A stretch of DNA of 64,000 bases from Adiantum capillus-veneris (Eukaryota; Streptophyta; Polypodiopsida; Polypodiales; Pteridaceae), in NCBI GenBank assembly GCA_014529385.2, contig CM043954.1, positions 99,280,247 to 99,344,246 on the forward strand, written 5' to 3'. The translations under genes and the position numbers were made by a program. Shown piece by piece: positions 10,830-22,427 of the stretch (positions are counted from its first letter, which is position 1; the number at the start of each line of letters is the position of its first letter). The notes beneath the pieces were generated by a model, which was not told the DNA's origin, made no database searches, and saw nothing but the letters and a program-made list of their open reading frames with translations.

Positions 10830-12896
10830 CCCTGAGAAGTCCATGCCATAGGTGAGTGGATATAGATGGGAGACAACTTGCAGACAGGAGACCAGATTGG
10901 ATCATCGAGGACATGGCTTAGGGGGAGTGGCAGTTTTATTTAGGGAGGAGTTGTAGCCATTAATACATATAGCACGCAGGGATGATCAGGCTAGGTTCAT
11001 GTGGGTGAAGATAAGGGCAGAGACATGTATATACCTCTCCATTGCTATTTGTTACTTTCCTCCTAATACGTCAATATATGCATCACCTAGAGGACAATCC
11101 ACCTTTGGATAATGACATATGGGAGTTTTCCAGGGATGGTGACATTATCATACTAGGGGACTTTAGTGCTAGGACTGCCCATCACTAGATAGTCTTTTAT
11201 GATACTTCCGAGGAGATGCTCAGGGAGCTGGATGTTACAGAGATGGGCCTATCCAGACTATCGTAGAATGAAGAGCACACTGAGTATGGTAGATACTTGA
11301 TAGATATGGGAACTGCTCATAGATTGGCCATTTTGAATGGCCTATAGATATTTTATACGGTGCTAGTACAGTGGATTATGTTATGGCCCATCCAAGTATC
11401 ATTCCATTCTTTCAAGATTTCATGGTGGGCACTAGGCCAGTGGGAGTAGTAGGCGATCATGCTATCTTTTCTTTCACTCTTACGTTTCAATTCAGCACAA
11501 CTGCATTATGAGAGGTCCCCAAACTCACTTGATATGCCTTCATGAAGGAGACATGTTCTATGTATATGGATGAGATATACACACACCTATGCACTCAGGC
11601 TGGGATGGCCACTAGATGAACTCAAGGCTCAGATATTGACAAAGATGCTCGATGATGCAGCATCAAAGGCATACCCCTATAGCCATCCTACACGGAGACG
11701 ATCTGGGAGCATGCCCTAGGAAAATTGGCATGATGAGGAATGTAGAGAGATGAGGATCAAATTACAGAGGGAAGTGCTCATGGGTATTACCACACATAGA
11801 AAGTCACGGATTATCTTTCACCACCTAGTGCGACAAAAGAAAAGGGATTATCTATCTCAGCTAGAGAGGGATTTGTATTAGCTATTTATGAGCCAAGAAT
11901 CAGGCAAATCATGGAGGCTATTTCATGAGCATTCACCACCACCAGATGTCACCTCCATATACATGAGGAGAATATGCCACATCTCTCTACAGAGCATTAG
12001 GGCAGCCACCTTTGCTGGACCCACTAGATACATGCCATGAGACATGTACTTTCTTTACTACCGTGAGGGTAAGGAAATCCATTGACAGAGAGAGCACATG
12101 ATCATGATGGTATGATAGCATAACACTTTATCCATGTCGCGATATTATTGTAGAGCTTCTTGCTATGATGTTTAATCAAGCCATGTATGAATGCTTTCTT
12201 GAGACTTGGAGTATGTCTATGAATATGCCTATTTTCAAGTTAGGAGATCCCATGAGTCTTGAGCATTATCGCACCATCATGGTTATTGGCTAGGTTGTAT
12301 GCATCTGTTCTTGAGCAAGAGGGAGATGGTAGATGGGCCGAGTGAGAGGGCATACAAGCACCTCAAGCAGGCAAGATTCAAGAGAGGTTTCTCCACTCTT
12401 GACCAGATTCTGACACTTAGAGCTATTATTGAGGAGGGTAGACACCATGGCAAGAGGATTTATTGTAGTTTTTGTGGATTTCCGCAAAGCGTTTGACAAA
12501 GTGCCAAGTGCCAGACTTATGCTAGACTACAGGACATGGTGTGTGCCTGTGTGTGCCTATAGAGCTCATATGGGGGATTATGGCTTTATACAAGATAGTG
12601 ATGGGGCGGGGATACTTTTGGCATGGTCCACTCCACTATTGGAGTGAAGCATGGATGCCCCATATCTTCGACTCCATCATGGGAGATATTGGCAACACAG
12701 ATGGATGGAGATATATGGAGAGGCCTTTGGTCTCTATGATCGCTCGGATGATTCGTACTAAGGCCTCAATGCCGCATGAGATTATCCAAGCCAAGCTAGC
12801 CACCCCCCCCTCGTGGTTGAGGCATTGAATGGTTCAATATCCTTTATACACAGTTTATGGGACCTCCACAGAGACAGATATGCTCGGCTTGCCCTA
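10830..12896 (+). pseudogene. LINE endonuclease-reverse transcriptase pseudogene (5' part)
   Basis: The endonuclease is seen as DIIILGDFSARTA near 11,140-11,180 (usual core GDFNA, here Asn to Ser). It is followed by RLAILNGL near 11,320 and STVDYVMAHPSI near 11,370, with GDHA near 11,455 as the terminal SDH-like motif. Reverse transcriptase appears from about 12,360 as RGFSTLDQILTLRAIIEEG. A frame-shifted FVDFRKAFDKVPSARLM near 12,470-12,515 is the RT motif with the first catalytic aspartate. Stops and frame changes are frequent. The reading continues across the element C insertion into the segment beginning at 39,022. Confidence 0.72.
12892..12896. repeat. Target-site duplication of element C, left copy (CCCTA)
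   Basis: CCCTA precedes the left LTR and is found again at 39,017-39,021 directly after the right LTR. Removing the element with one copy joins the two LINE parts. Confidence 0.85.
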
Positions 12897-13723
12897 TCTT
12901 AGCGGGTCGCCATGACGGACATCTGTAGTATAGCTTTTTGGTACTAACATAATGCCAATACTTAGGGAAGTGACTCGTATGGGGCACCGAGACTCTTTGA
13001 GATTGTCAATCTCAAGAAGTGAACCTTAACAAGCAAACTCACTAACTCAACAAGCAAACCAACAGCCAATGAATAGGGAAATCTGCCTATGTCCTTTCTC
13101 ACAACTCTAGGTCACTATGCCATTTTGGCACTTGAACGGACTTAAAATGCAACGAGACTTTAAGAGGAGGTCTATGAAACCTAGGAGCACTATCCTAACA
13201 AATCAGGTCCCAATTCGACAAGGTATCAAAATCACAATCCATCATGAAAAAGGTCCTAACTAAAAACAACAATTTAAGCACTCAAATTTGATGATTAGGC
13301 TCACTAACACGTAGTCACAAACCTCAACAAAACTAACAATGCTTACACGAATGAAAGAGCAAAGACAGAGGAACAAAATGCACATTTTGGAACTAAAAAT
13401 GGATTGCCCACTCATAGGTTAAGATGATTACAAGTTGGAGCAGCTTCATAGCTTGAGTGTACGTACAATAGAGCTCCCTTCTTTTCTAAAGATAAGACTT
13501 CTTTTCACATTAAAGGTATTGACCTTTATACCTAGGGATTTCTAAATGGCTAGTGGCCAGTTCACATGGACCTTTACAAATATCATGACAACATTACAAC
13601 TCAGGGAATTGATCCACTACTCTCGAATCAGGATTTACATAGAGTATTACTACACTAGCTCAAAAAAATAATAAACTACAAATGTGGTGTCTGGCCAGGT
13701 GGGTGGCCGCTTTTTTTCTGTTG
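12897..13723 (-). repeat. 3' LTR of element C (left copy)
   Basis: Direct repeat of 38,102-39,016. Shared landmarks include the GGGTCGCC start region, ACTCTTTGAGATTGT, CTCACTAACACGTAGTC and TAGTGGCCA. It is shorter than the right copy; the segment before TCAAATTTGATGATTAG is reduced and the inner end has diverged, so the exact inner edge is uncertain. Confidence 0.75.
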
Positions 13724-14634
13724 GGAGCTTTTTTGCTAAAGCTATCATTGTTCGTCCATTGTCTTTGTATGACATTCTTCATCTTTCCATTGATTGTTGA
13801 AGCTTTGTCTTCAAGGTTGGTCTTTAGCTTTGGAAGAGCTTTCACATCGATGACACTCCCCCCTCCCTTGAGTGATTCATATCTGGCATGCTGTTGATAC
13901 GTGACTTGATCTTGATGATTGAGATAACTTTTCCTCTCATTGCAAAGTCTTCACTTTGTCGCTAGTCTTGGCCACCATCAAGAAGGATTTTAATGTTTTT
14001 GAGTTTACAGAACCAATCCTCTTTGTGGCATGGACTTTATGATGGGTATGCTTTCCATGTCCACTGTAATTTAAGTTGTCTACAATATGTCACCAATGTG
14101 GAAGCACTTTGTGAGCTACTTTTGATTGTTTTTGATAACTCTCTTGCGGAATTTGTCATTGCTTGTCGTTGTAGGCCATTCTTTGACTTGCCATTGTTTG
14201 ATGGGGCTTTGTTGTTGACCTTGGAGGAGATAAAAGATTCTCTTGATAATCATATGGAGACCTACAGTTTTTGCTCCACTTCGTTGTCGATTGATTTGGG
14301 TAGACACTTCCTTATTGTTGATGTAGAAGGAATATATACAAGAAGTTGATGAGTGATGAATATCTAGAAACCTGGATACCAAAGGAAAAAAACCTGGTGC
14401 GAAAAAAGTGCCTTTGGTGTACGCTCTTATTGGAGTTGAGCATTTGGACTTGAAGTACCTGTCATGCAAGGTGATTACTTGGAAGAAACAAAGGAAGAGT
14501 GCCTAATGCAAGTGCCATTTATGGGACACTCTATATGTTTATGAGAAATTTTCAAACAAAAGCATGCAGTGCGGAAGATGGAGTTGATGGGTGCTTCAAG
14601 GAACAAATGTAGCACATGTGACATCAAAAGACGT
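13724..14634. other. Interior of element C, left part, nothing recognised
   Basis: Lies between the left LTR of C and the insertion of D. Short ORFs occur on both strands, but none contains a motif I recognise. By position this should be the 3' part of C, where pol would be expected. Confidence 0.4.
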
Positions 14635-15871
14635 TGATAGACTGCTTTTGGCGTGTACAAAGTAGCGTTTATATGCATGGTCATATGTACAAAAAGATAT
14701 AAATAGATTCATTTGGGAGATTTTCAAAGTGGTTTCAAGTTCGAAAAAAGATGCAACGTGCACACATTATGAATAGGCAGGCTTGCGTGCCAGCAATCCA
14801 GCACATGTACATGCCCGGATAGGTATCGGGGCCTTACATATGGTTCTAGGTGGCTTATTTTGGCTCTAGAGAACCTGTTTGAGCTTTTTAGAATGTAAAC
14901 AATGCAAGCGACAAGTATGGGTACTCTCATCCCACTCGAGAAGTTTAGGACATGCAGTAACTATCTATTTACGGTGCCTGATCTGCGGTGATGCGTGCAC
15001 TATCCTAGAAGTGGTCAAAATTAGAATCTGGGGATGTGAAAAAGTTTTTTGGGTATCTAGGATCAAGCACAAAAAATTTGGTGAATTTTGGAGTCCGTTT
15101 GGGGTTTTTCCCGCAAAAAATGCCCGCCAGAAGTCAAAATTGGCCAAAACTGGGCCAAAAAAGGTCAAAAAATGGTAAAAAAAGGTGTGAAATGGCTTCA
15201 AATTGCCACATCACTCACGATGCCATGATGGTCCAGGATGAGGGAGAGCTTTTGAAGAACAATATCAACACAACACTTTTACCCCTGTGTGTGTGGGAGG
15301 AAGTAGGGTTCCTACAGGTGGTCTAGTGCAATCCCGTTTCGTTCACGTCCTGTTTTCGAGTGTGTGGAGGAGTGAATGAGATATTTCTCTCTTCAATTTT
15401 GCACTTGGGAGAGTCTATGGAAGTTCTGAGGTTTCCATGGATGTGTGTGTGCAAGGAATTGAGGGAAGAAGGTGTGGCTTTTTGCAAGACTATGTGACCC
15501 TGTATCGGTGCCATTAGGGTTGGCGCTACTCCAAACAGTCCAACAGAGTGGATTTTGGTGAAGGCTTTGCAATGGTTTGAGGGTGGCCTTTTGTGGCTTG
15601 CGTTTTTGGGTTTTTTATGGTTTTATTGGTATATTTTGGTCACCATCAAGCGTGATTTCAAGTCTCGATCACCTTGACTCACCTTGTAGTGTCTGCGGGC
15701 AGGCAAGGGCTTATAGGTCGAGGCGTTTGGAGTTCGAATCGAGCTTGTGGGTAGATATTTTAGAGAGCTCTTGAGTTGTGGTGAGTGAGGTGAGGAATTC
15801 AAGTAAATTCATTGTGTTGTATTGAGTTGTCTGGGTGTGTGAGTGTGCGCATGAAATCTTTTGATCCATCA
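14635..15871 (+). repeat. 5' LTR of element D
   Basis: Starts TGATAGACTGC, ends CCATCA and matches 21,150-22,423 throughout. A TATA-like TATAAATA is at about 14,698-14,705; the 3' LTR has TGTAAATA at that place. Confidence 0.9.
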
Positions 15872-15876
15872 TCCTT

Positions 15877-15894
15877 TGGCGATCCCGCTGGGGA
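15877..15894 (+). other. Putative primer-binding site of element D
   Basis: TGGCGATCCCGCTGGGGA begins five bases after the LTR end, the usual position, and starts with the TGG that pairs with a tRNA CCA end. The tRNA was not identified. Confidence 0.55.
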
Positions 15895-15997
15895 GCGGAA
15901 ATTTGCCGGTTGTGCACCCAGGTGAAGTGGTTTTGTTGTGAAGTTTGAGCTTCATTGAAGAAAAGTGGTGGTTTGGTTGAGGTGAAGTCTTCAACTT

Positions 15998-17156
15998 TTG
16001 TTGTTACTCACGCAAGGGAGAAGCGACTCCGAAGAGATGGCTTATAATCGGCCAGTGTTCACAGGGAAGGAGGATGTGAAGGACTGGATTGTGGACTTCG
16101 AGTGGCATATGCTTGGTATGCACATTGTGAATGACGAAGCAAAGTTTCATGTATTTTCTCTTGCGCTCAAGGGAGAAGCTCGTGAGTGGTTTGAAGGTTT
16201 AGAGGAAGACAAAAAGCAAACATGGGAGCAGGTGAAGCTGGCAATTTTTGACAGGTTTGGAAAGAAACTAACCCCAATAGAAGCGACAACAAAATTGAGA
16301 GGTTTGCAGCAAGATGTTCATGCTAACTTTAAAGAGTTTTTGCAACACTTCAAAGGACTTTTGGTTCAACTAGAGGCGGAATCCCAAGTACCTCCAGGGG
16401 ATTTCTTTAAAGTGCGTCAGTTTATGGATTGTCTCCATCCAAGTGTAAGGGAGAAGGTGTCAAGAGGAGCCTGTTACATTTTAAAGAGCTATGGAAATTG
16501 CCGAGGCCAAGAGCAAGAAGATCAAGAGAAGGTGGGAGCAAGGCATGACACATGCTGAGCGAGTTGTGGTGCAACCGATGGTCCCTATGGCAACGGATGA
16601 TAGAGTGGAGCGAGTGGTGCAAGGTCCAGATCCTGTTATGGCCCGAGTTTTGCATGATCTTGCCAGTCAATTGCAAGAATTAAGAATCAACATAATGAAT
16701 AGGAACCAAAGAGAGGAGCGACCAGCTCGGAGAGGTAGGGGACGAAGGCTACAAGGTAGATGCTACATCTGTGAGATGAAGAGGGTCACTACACCCCTGA
16801 TTGTCTTGAACCACCAAGAGAGAGAGGAGGGATATACCCCCCTATATGGACATGGTCAAGGAATAATAGAAGAAAATCATCAAGAGTGGGCACTAGAAGC
16901 ACCGCCGCCACAACAACAACCAAAACCATTGCCTGGAAATGGAGAAGGTAAAGCTATTAACATCATTACCCTTGAGCATCAAGATGTGGATGTTTTAGCC
17001 AATAAGAGAGCTAGGCATGATAGAGAGAAAGAGACAAAAGAAGAGAGGGAAACAAGAGCAAGGAAAGGAAAGGCTAAGGTAGAAGACAAACCAAAAAGTA
17101 GCAAGGCGAAGAAGGAAAATTGGTCCGAAGGACTACCTCCTTGGCCAAGGTGTTGA
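15998..17156 (+). pseudogene. gag of element D, frameshifted
   Basis: The capsid-like part (about 16,035-16,460) contains FTGKEDVKDWIVDFEWHM, then ALKGEAREWFEGLEEDKKQT and FKEFLQHFKGLLVQLE, typical of gypsy gag. A frame change near 16,500 leads to a Lys/Glu-rich part. The zinc knuckle begins GRCYIC near 16,758, but its second half, GHYTPDC, lies in another frame because of a further shift around 16,780. The tail (about 17,010-17,110) is very basic and acidic. Two frameshifts separate it from the protease. Confidence 0.8.
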
Positions 17157-17259
17157 AGACTATGATATTGTCGACGACATACAAAATCAAAAGGCAAATA
17201 TATCTTTTGGTCAGTTGGTGGCTTTGAACACTAAATTGAGGAGGTAGTGGACCAAGTGT

Positions 17260-18076
17260 GTGAGTACGCGGATTCCTTCCAAGAAGGAAAAGCATCAAAG
17301 CATGGTGTCATCCTTCAGGGTTGGTCACCTAGTGGATATGGTGCCAATAGTTGAAACTATGCTAGGAAACAAGACGGAAGTGCAAGCATATGTGGATGGT
17401 GGTGCCCAGGTGTGTGTCATGACCGAGGCTATCATGAAGGAAGCACGTTAAGATGTCAGTGAATGCTTCAATCCGTATGAGGATGGCTAACCACAAAAAG
17501 GCAAGGAGTCTTGGGATAGCTGAAGATGTGAAGATAAAAGTCTTGGGGATTGAGTGCTTGGTTGATTGCTACGTGATGCAAACGGGTGAGAATGCTTATC
17601 TGATCATTTTAGGGAGGCCATGGCTTATAACCCTTGGTGCTAAGCAGGATTGGGGCACATGCTTGATCACCATCCCCAACAAAAAGAAAGGAAGGACCAT
17701 TGTATACAACATGAAGACACACGAGAGCTGTACAAAGCCCCTAGTGGAGATGCAAGATACAGATTCGATAGAAACTACGTCATACGATAGTGATGCTTCA
17801 TCTACATCATCAGAAGAAAGTGTAGAGGAAGGCTTGATGCAATTATGTCATGATATTTTTGGAATAAGTGTTGAAAAGGAAGCATTGGTGCATGATGTGA
17901 AGGTCAAGGAGGAGAAGGATAGTCCAAAAGCAGTTGTAGAGCCTGCCAAAGTGAATGCAAGGAGAATCCTAGGAGAGGACCTGACAGAGAAAGAAAAAAA
18001 GGAGTATGAAGACATGTTCACGGAGTTTCCAAGGCTATTCACCACTAAATATACAGAGTTGCGAGGAGCTAAATGA
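17260..18076 (+). pseudogene. Protease region of element D
   Basis: A retroviral-type aspartic protease. The active-site stretch is YVDGGAQVCVMTE (about 17,390-17,430), with GG in place of the usual SG or TG after the aspartate. The same D-G-G-A occurs in element A, so this may be the family norm. A stop and shift at about 17,450 break the domain. The second half has LIILGRPWLITLGAKQDWG (about 17,600-17,655), the conserved ILGRPWL hairpin. An acidic Ser-rich linker (about 17,760-17,840) leads into RT, ending in a TGA at 18,074. Confidence 0.8.
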
Positions 18077-18136
18077 GTCGAGCATAGAATCAATCTAAAA
18101 GAAGGTGCCAAGCCAAAGGTTCAACAGCTTAGGAGG

Positions 18137-19104
18137 TTGGGGGTCATTTATGAGAAGGCACTTCATGAAGAGGTGATGAAGCTGTTGGAAGAAGATTTCA
18201 TCTTTTGTGTGGAGGACTCTGAATGGGTCTCTTCAATTGTTATTGTGCCCAAGAAGAATGGAAGATTTTGGATATGTGTTGATTTCAAACCTTTGAATGC
18301 TACCACAAAAAGAAATCATTATCCACTACCCTTCCTAGATGAAATCCTCAATCAGGTTGCAGGTCATGAACGTTATTCAATCATGGATGGATTTTTTGGC
18401 TAGTTTCAGATCTTCATAGCGATTGAAGATCGATTGAATACAACCTTCATTACTCCTTGGGGTTGTTTTGCCTACAAAAGAATGCTTTTTGGGCTGGGTT
18501 GGTTAATGCATATGCTACCTTCCAAGGATGGATGAATAGAGTGTTTGGTCCCTACTTGGGTAAGTTCATTCTTGTTTTCATGGATGACAATTGGGCGTTA
18601 TAGCTCCAGGGTCACACATTTGGAGAAGCTGAGGTTGAGTTTTGAAAGGCTTCAACAAGAGGGTGGGCAACTCAAACCAAAGAAGTGTAAGTTTGCTCAT
18701 GCCAGAGTCCATTTGCTAGGACATGTGGTTTCCCAAAATGGAATAGATGCTGAACCAGAGAAAGTTAAGGGTTTATTGCTTATGGATCTGCCTAGCAACA
18801 CAAAGGATTTGGCATCATTTGTGCATAAGCTCAAGTACTTGTCACGTTTTTTTTGGATACTTGTCAAAGAGTTCAAAGGTTTGAATGGAATGAAGATATG
18901 CAACTGGCTTTTGATGGTATCAAGGAGTTATTGTGTGATTTATCTACAGTGAGTCCTCCTGACTTGCAATCAATTTTCTATGTATCTATTAGTGTGGGGT
19001 CAATAGCTTTTGGGTCGGTTCTCTTACAAAATCAGGGAAGGAACTTCAAGCCAATTTATTTTGAGAGCAAGATGAAGAATGTAAGTGAGTTCTCCTACAT
19101 TTAA
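18137..19104 (+). pseudogene. Reverse transcriptase and first RNase H of element D, broken
   Basis: RT motifs in order are VPKKNGRFWICVDFKPLNA (about 18,248), NHYPLPFLDEIL (about 18,314), and [20 protein letters not shown] (about 18,440). The catalytic VFMDDN follows at about 18,575-18,592 in a shifted frame, and LKPKKCKFAHARVHLLGHVV at about 18,670. A TAG at 18,401 replaces the tyrosine position of the GYFQI motif. At least two frame changes occur. The retroviral-type RNase H follows from about 18,860 and ends in TAA at 19,102 before the next open segment. Confidence 0.8.
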
Positions 19105-20517
19105 ATGGAACAATGGGTATTCGCCTTGGTTATTGCTTGTTGCAGGTTCAAAACCTATCTGTTGCCCCAAAAGTTCTATGTGCTCACCACATTGAATCTT
19201 TTGCTGGATGTAGTACAATATTTGAAGCCTAGCAAGCGCATTCTAAAGTGGACTTTGGAGCTTCAAGAGTACGAGTTTGAGTTTAAAGTGGATCATTCTG
19301 TTAAAGCTCACTTGGCGGATATAGTGGTACATAAAGGAGGGGAGCTTCCATCTTACCCAAGGGTTGACAAGGATAATCATGAAGAGGAAGTAGATATTAC
19401 AGATGCGCATACAATGATGTTTGATGGTGCATACATGAAAGTTCTTCAAAAGGAAAGTAGTGGGGTAGTCATTAAGAACCCAAAAGGCGATGTAATCTTT
19501 TCTAGAGCTTATGATCTTCACGAAGCTGAAAGTAACAATGAGGCCGAGTATCTCACGCTTTTCCTTGGGTTGAAGCAGTGTGTTGAGTTTGGATTGAAGA
19601 GGGTCATTGCAAAAGGGGATGCGTTGCTAGTCATGAATCAGTTGCTTAGTTTGTGGAATGTTAAGAAAAACAATTTGAAGAAGTGGTTCTATGGCATCAA
19701 GAAGCTTTTGCATGAGTTTGAGAAGATACAATTTAAGCATGTTCCTCATGAGCAGAATAAAGAAGTTGATGAGTTGGCTAGGGGCAAGTTGGATGCCTTG
19801 GTAGCTCCTTTAAAGGTCAAGGAAGCCTTGTATATAGGAAGGGAATCATTGCAAGATGTAGAAGTATTTTTTGGTAAAGGGCAATGTCCAGAGGGCATGT
19901 CAAAGGTTTGGCGTAAGAGAATAGTTGCAAAAGCAAGAAAATACACATTGGTAGGTGAGGATCTCATGCTTTATGGCAAGGATAGCATTTTGAGAAAAGT
20001 GCCATACAAAGAAGAGATAGGCTTGATTTTGGAGCACTGCCATGAAGAAACAGGCCATCAAGGCAAGGATCAGGTTGTCTTTCGTGTTTTGAGAGCATGT
20101 TACTGTTTGCGGTCTGTGATGAGAGATGCTTATTTTTGGTGCAAGTCGTGCCATGAATGCCAAGTGTTTGCAAATCGGAAGCTTTTGGATGAGCCCCAAA
20201 AAGCTATAATGTCTTTTGATGCATTTGCAAAATGGGGAGTGAATGTTGTAGGTCCAATGCCAAGAACCAACAATGGAAAAAGGTATATCCTTGTGGTTGT
20301 GGACTATTTGACAAAATGGGTGGAGCCAAGAGCAGTAAAAGATGTAACAACAAGAAGGGTGGCCTCTTTTTTATATGAACAGGTGTGTTGCAGGTTTGGA
20401 GCTCCTATGGTTATCATTTCTGATCATGGACCAGGGGTTAGGGGAAAACTTATTGCTGCTCTCATGGAGAAATTGAAAATTCAGCATAGGCATTGTTCTC
20501 CTTACTACCCAAAATGA
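19105..20517 (+). CDS. RNase H / archaeal-type RNase H / integrase segment of element D
   Basis: This 470-codon open segment holds the end of the first RNase H, then the second RNase H. The second shows MMFDGAYMKV (about 19,415), ESNNEAEYLTLFLGL (about 19,530) and AKGDALLVMNQLL (about 19,610), giving its D, E and D residues. The integrase zinc region has ILEHCHEETGHQG and CKSCHECQ. The catalytic core then shows WGVNVVGP (about 20,235), where the usual first aspartate is an asparagine, and SDHGPGVRG (about 20,423) with the second aspartate. A TGA at 20,515 separates it from the part with the glutamate. It is part of a polyprotein, so the apparent start codon has no meaning of its own. Confidence 0.85.
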   Translation: MEQWVFALVIACCRFKTYLLPQKFYVLTTLNLLLDVVQYLKPSKRILKWTLELQEYEFEFKVDHSVKAHLADIVVHKGGELPSYPRVDKDNHEEEVDITDAHTMMFDGAYMKVLQKESSGVVIKNPKGDVIFSRAYDLHEAESNNEAEYLTLFLGLKQCVEFGLKRVIAKGDALLVMNQLLSLWNVKKNNLKKWFYGIKKLLHEFEKIQFKHVPHEQNKEVDELARGKLDALVAPLKVKEALYIGRESLQDVEVFFGKGQCPEGMSKVWRKRIVAKARKYTLVGEDLMLYGKDSILRKVPYKEEIGLILEHCHEETGHQGKDQVVFRVLRACYCLRSVMRDAYFWCKSCHECQVFANRKLLDEPQKAIMSFDAFAKWGVNVVGPMPRTNNGKRYILVVVDYLTKWVEPRAVKDVTTRRVASFLYEQVCCRFGAPMVIISDHGPGVRGKLIAALMEKLKIQHRHCSPYYPK

Positions 20518-20523
20518 AATGGA

Positions 20524-21138
20524 TTGGTTGAGAACTGCAATGGTAAAATTGTGAAGATGCTATCAAAGTATGCTAGAGAGCATCCTGAAGAGTGGGACTT
20601 GGACTTGGAAAAGGGTTTGTGGGCTTATAGACGTACATATAGAGTGTCAACACAATTTACACCATATGAGCTTGTTTATGGAAAGGAAGCTCTTATGCAC
20701 ATACATGTGCATTTGGATGCCTTGAAGTTGTTGTGCAGAATGCAAGGTGAGCGTAATGACAAGCTGCAAGAAAGTATTCTTTCTCTAGAGTTGTTGCGAA
20801 TGCATAGAGAGAAAGCCAATGATTATTATCTTCAACAAGCAGAGACAAGGATGGAGAAAATGAATAAGAGGCTGCCAGAGAAAGACATCAAAGAGGGAGA
20901 TCTAGTGATGAAGTATGATTCTCGCTTGGACTTTACTTTTCAAAAGAAGTTGAGAGACAAATGGTTGGGTCCATACAGAGTGAAGCTTGTACTTCCTAAT
21001 GGCACCTATGAGTTGGAAAAATTGTGTGGTGAACGTTTGCGCTACAGAATAAATGGTTATAGACTGAAGAAATATTTTGCAAGGGATGTGGTTCCAGATG
21101 CAAATAGTTTCTTGGTTGAGCATAAATGCTCTACCTAG
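20524..21138 (+). CDS. Integrase C-terminal segment of element D
   Basis: It begins with NGLVENCNGKIVKML, the integrase block holding the catalytic glutamate. Then come GLWAYRRTYRVSTQFTPYEL and the C-terminal nucleic-acid-binding part, with FQKKLRDKWLGPYRVKLV near 20,938-20,993 and YRINGYRLKKYF near 21,043-21,078. It is in the same frame as the preceding segment, separated only by the TGA. It ends 11 bases before the 3' LTR, just ahead of the polypurine tract. Confidence 0.85.
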   Translation: MVENCNGKIVKMLSKYAREHPEEWDLDLEKGLWAYRRTYRVSTQFTPYELVYGKEALMHIHVHLDALKLLCRMQGERNDKLQESILSLELLRMHREKANDYYLQQAETRMEKMNKRLPEKDIKEGDLVMKYDSRLDFTFQKKLRDKWLGPYRVKLVLPNGTYELEKLCGERLRYRINGYRLKKYFARDVVPDANSFLVEHKCST

Positions 21139-21149
21139 AGGGTGGACAA

Positions 21150-22423
21150 TGATCATAGACTGCTTTTGACGTGTACAAAGTAGTGTTTATATGCATGGTC
21201 ATATGTACAAAAAGATGTAAATACATGCATATGGGAGCTTTTCAAAGTGGTTTCAAGTTCGAGAAAACATGCAACGTGTACACATTATGAATAGGCAGGC
21301 TCGCGTGCCAGCACATGTACATGCTCGAATAGGATATCGGGGCCTTAGATATGGTTCCAGGTGGATTATTTTGGCTCTAGAGAATGTGTTTGAGATTTCT
21401 AGAATGTAAATAATTCAAGCGACAAGTACGGGTACTCTCATCCCACTCGAGAAGTTTGGGACATGCAGTAACTATCTATTACGATGCCTGATCTGCGGTG
21501 ATACGTGCACCGCCCTAGAAGTGGTCAAAAATAGAATGTGGGGATGTGGAAAATTTTTTTGGGTATCGAGGATCAAGCGTAAAAAAATTGGTGAATTTTG
21601 GAGTCTGTTTGGGGTTTTTCCCGTGAAAAATGCCCACCAGGGGTCCAAAATGGCCAAAACTGAGCCAAAAATGGTAAAAAAAGGTGTGAAATGGCTTCAA
21701 ATTGCCACATCACTCACGGTGCCATGATGGTCCATGGGAGAAATTTTTAAGAACAATATCAACACTTTCACCCCTCTGTGTGTGGGAAGAAGCAGGGTTC
21801 CTACAAGGGGTCTAGTACAGTCCCGTCGCGTTCACGTCCTGTTTTCGAGTGTGTGGAGAAGTGAATGAGAGATTTATCTCTTCAATTTTGCACTTGGGAG
21901 AGTCTATGGAAGTTTTGAGGTTTCCATGGATGTGTGTGTGCAAGGAATTGAGGGAAGAAGGTGCATCTTTTTGCAAGACTACGTGACCCTATATCGGTGC
22001 CATTAGGGTTGGCGCTACTCCAAAGAGTCCAACAGAGTGGAGTTTGGTGAAGGCTTTGCAATGGTTTGAGAGTGGCCTTTTGTGGCTGGATTTTTTGGGT
22101 TTTTGATGGTTTTTCTTGTATATTTTGGTCAATATCAAGTGTGTGTTCAAGTGTTGATCTCCTTGACTCACCTTGTAGTGTCTGTGGGCAGGCAAGGGCT
22201 TGTAGGTCGAGGCGTTTGGAGTTTGAATCTAGCACCTTGTAGTGTTTGCGGGCAGGCAAGGGTTTGTAGGTCGAGGCGTTTGGAGTTTGAATCCAGCTTG
22301 TGGGTAGATTTTTAGAGAGCTCTTGAGTTGTGGTGAGTGAGGTGAGGAATTCAAGTAAATTCCTTGTGTTGTGTCGAGTTGTCTGGGTGTGTGAGTGTGC
22401 GCACGACATCTTTTTCTCCATCA
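21150..22423 (+). repeat. 3' LTR of element D
   Basis: Starts TGATCATAGACTGC and ends CTCCATCA, followed by ACGT. It is longer than the 5' copy, in part because of a 64-bp tandem duplication at about 22,169-22,299. The TATA-like box of the 5' LTR is changed to TGTAAATA here. Confidence 0.9.
22169..22299 (+). repeat. 64-bp tandem duplication in the 3' LTR of D
   Basis: CACCTTGTAGTGT starts at 22,169 and again at 22,233. The 5' LTR has one copy, so the duplication arose in this LTR. Confidence 0.85.
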
Positions 22424-22427
22424 ACGT

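Larger units (their letters stand above)
10080..12896 (+). mobile_element. Decayed LINE retrotransposon, 5' part
   Basis: Recognised from an ORF1-like region, an endonuclease region and a reverse-transcriptase region in the usual LINE order, all full of stops and shifts. The element is cut by element C: a CCCTA target duplication sits at 12,892-12,896 and again at 39,017-39,021, and the LINE's C-terminal region continues directly after it. The 5' end is uncertain. Confidence 0.75.
14635..22423 (+). mobile_element. Element D: Tat-like Ty3/gypsy retrotransposon with both LTRs
   Basis: Two LTRs of about 1.24 and 1.27 kb enclose gag, protease, RT, RNase H, a second archaeal-type RNase H, and integrase. 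The four bases ACGT lie immediately outside both ends (14,631-14,634 and 22,424-22,427). A putative primer-binding site starts at 15,877 (TGGCGATCCC...), and a purine-rich tract (AGAGGGTGGACAA, 21,137-21,149) precedes the 3' LTR. The RNase H pair places it in the Tat lineage. It is far less decayed than A or B but has several stops and shifts, so it is probably not autonomous now. Confidence 0.9.
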
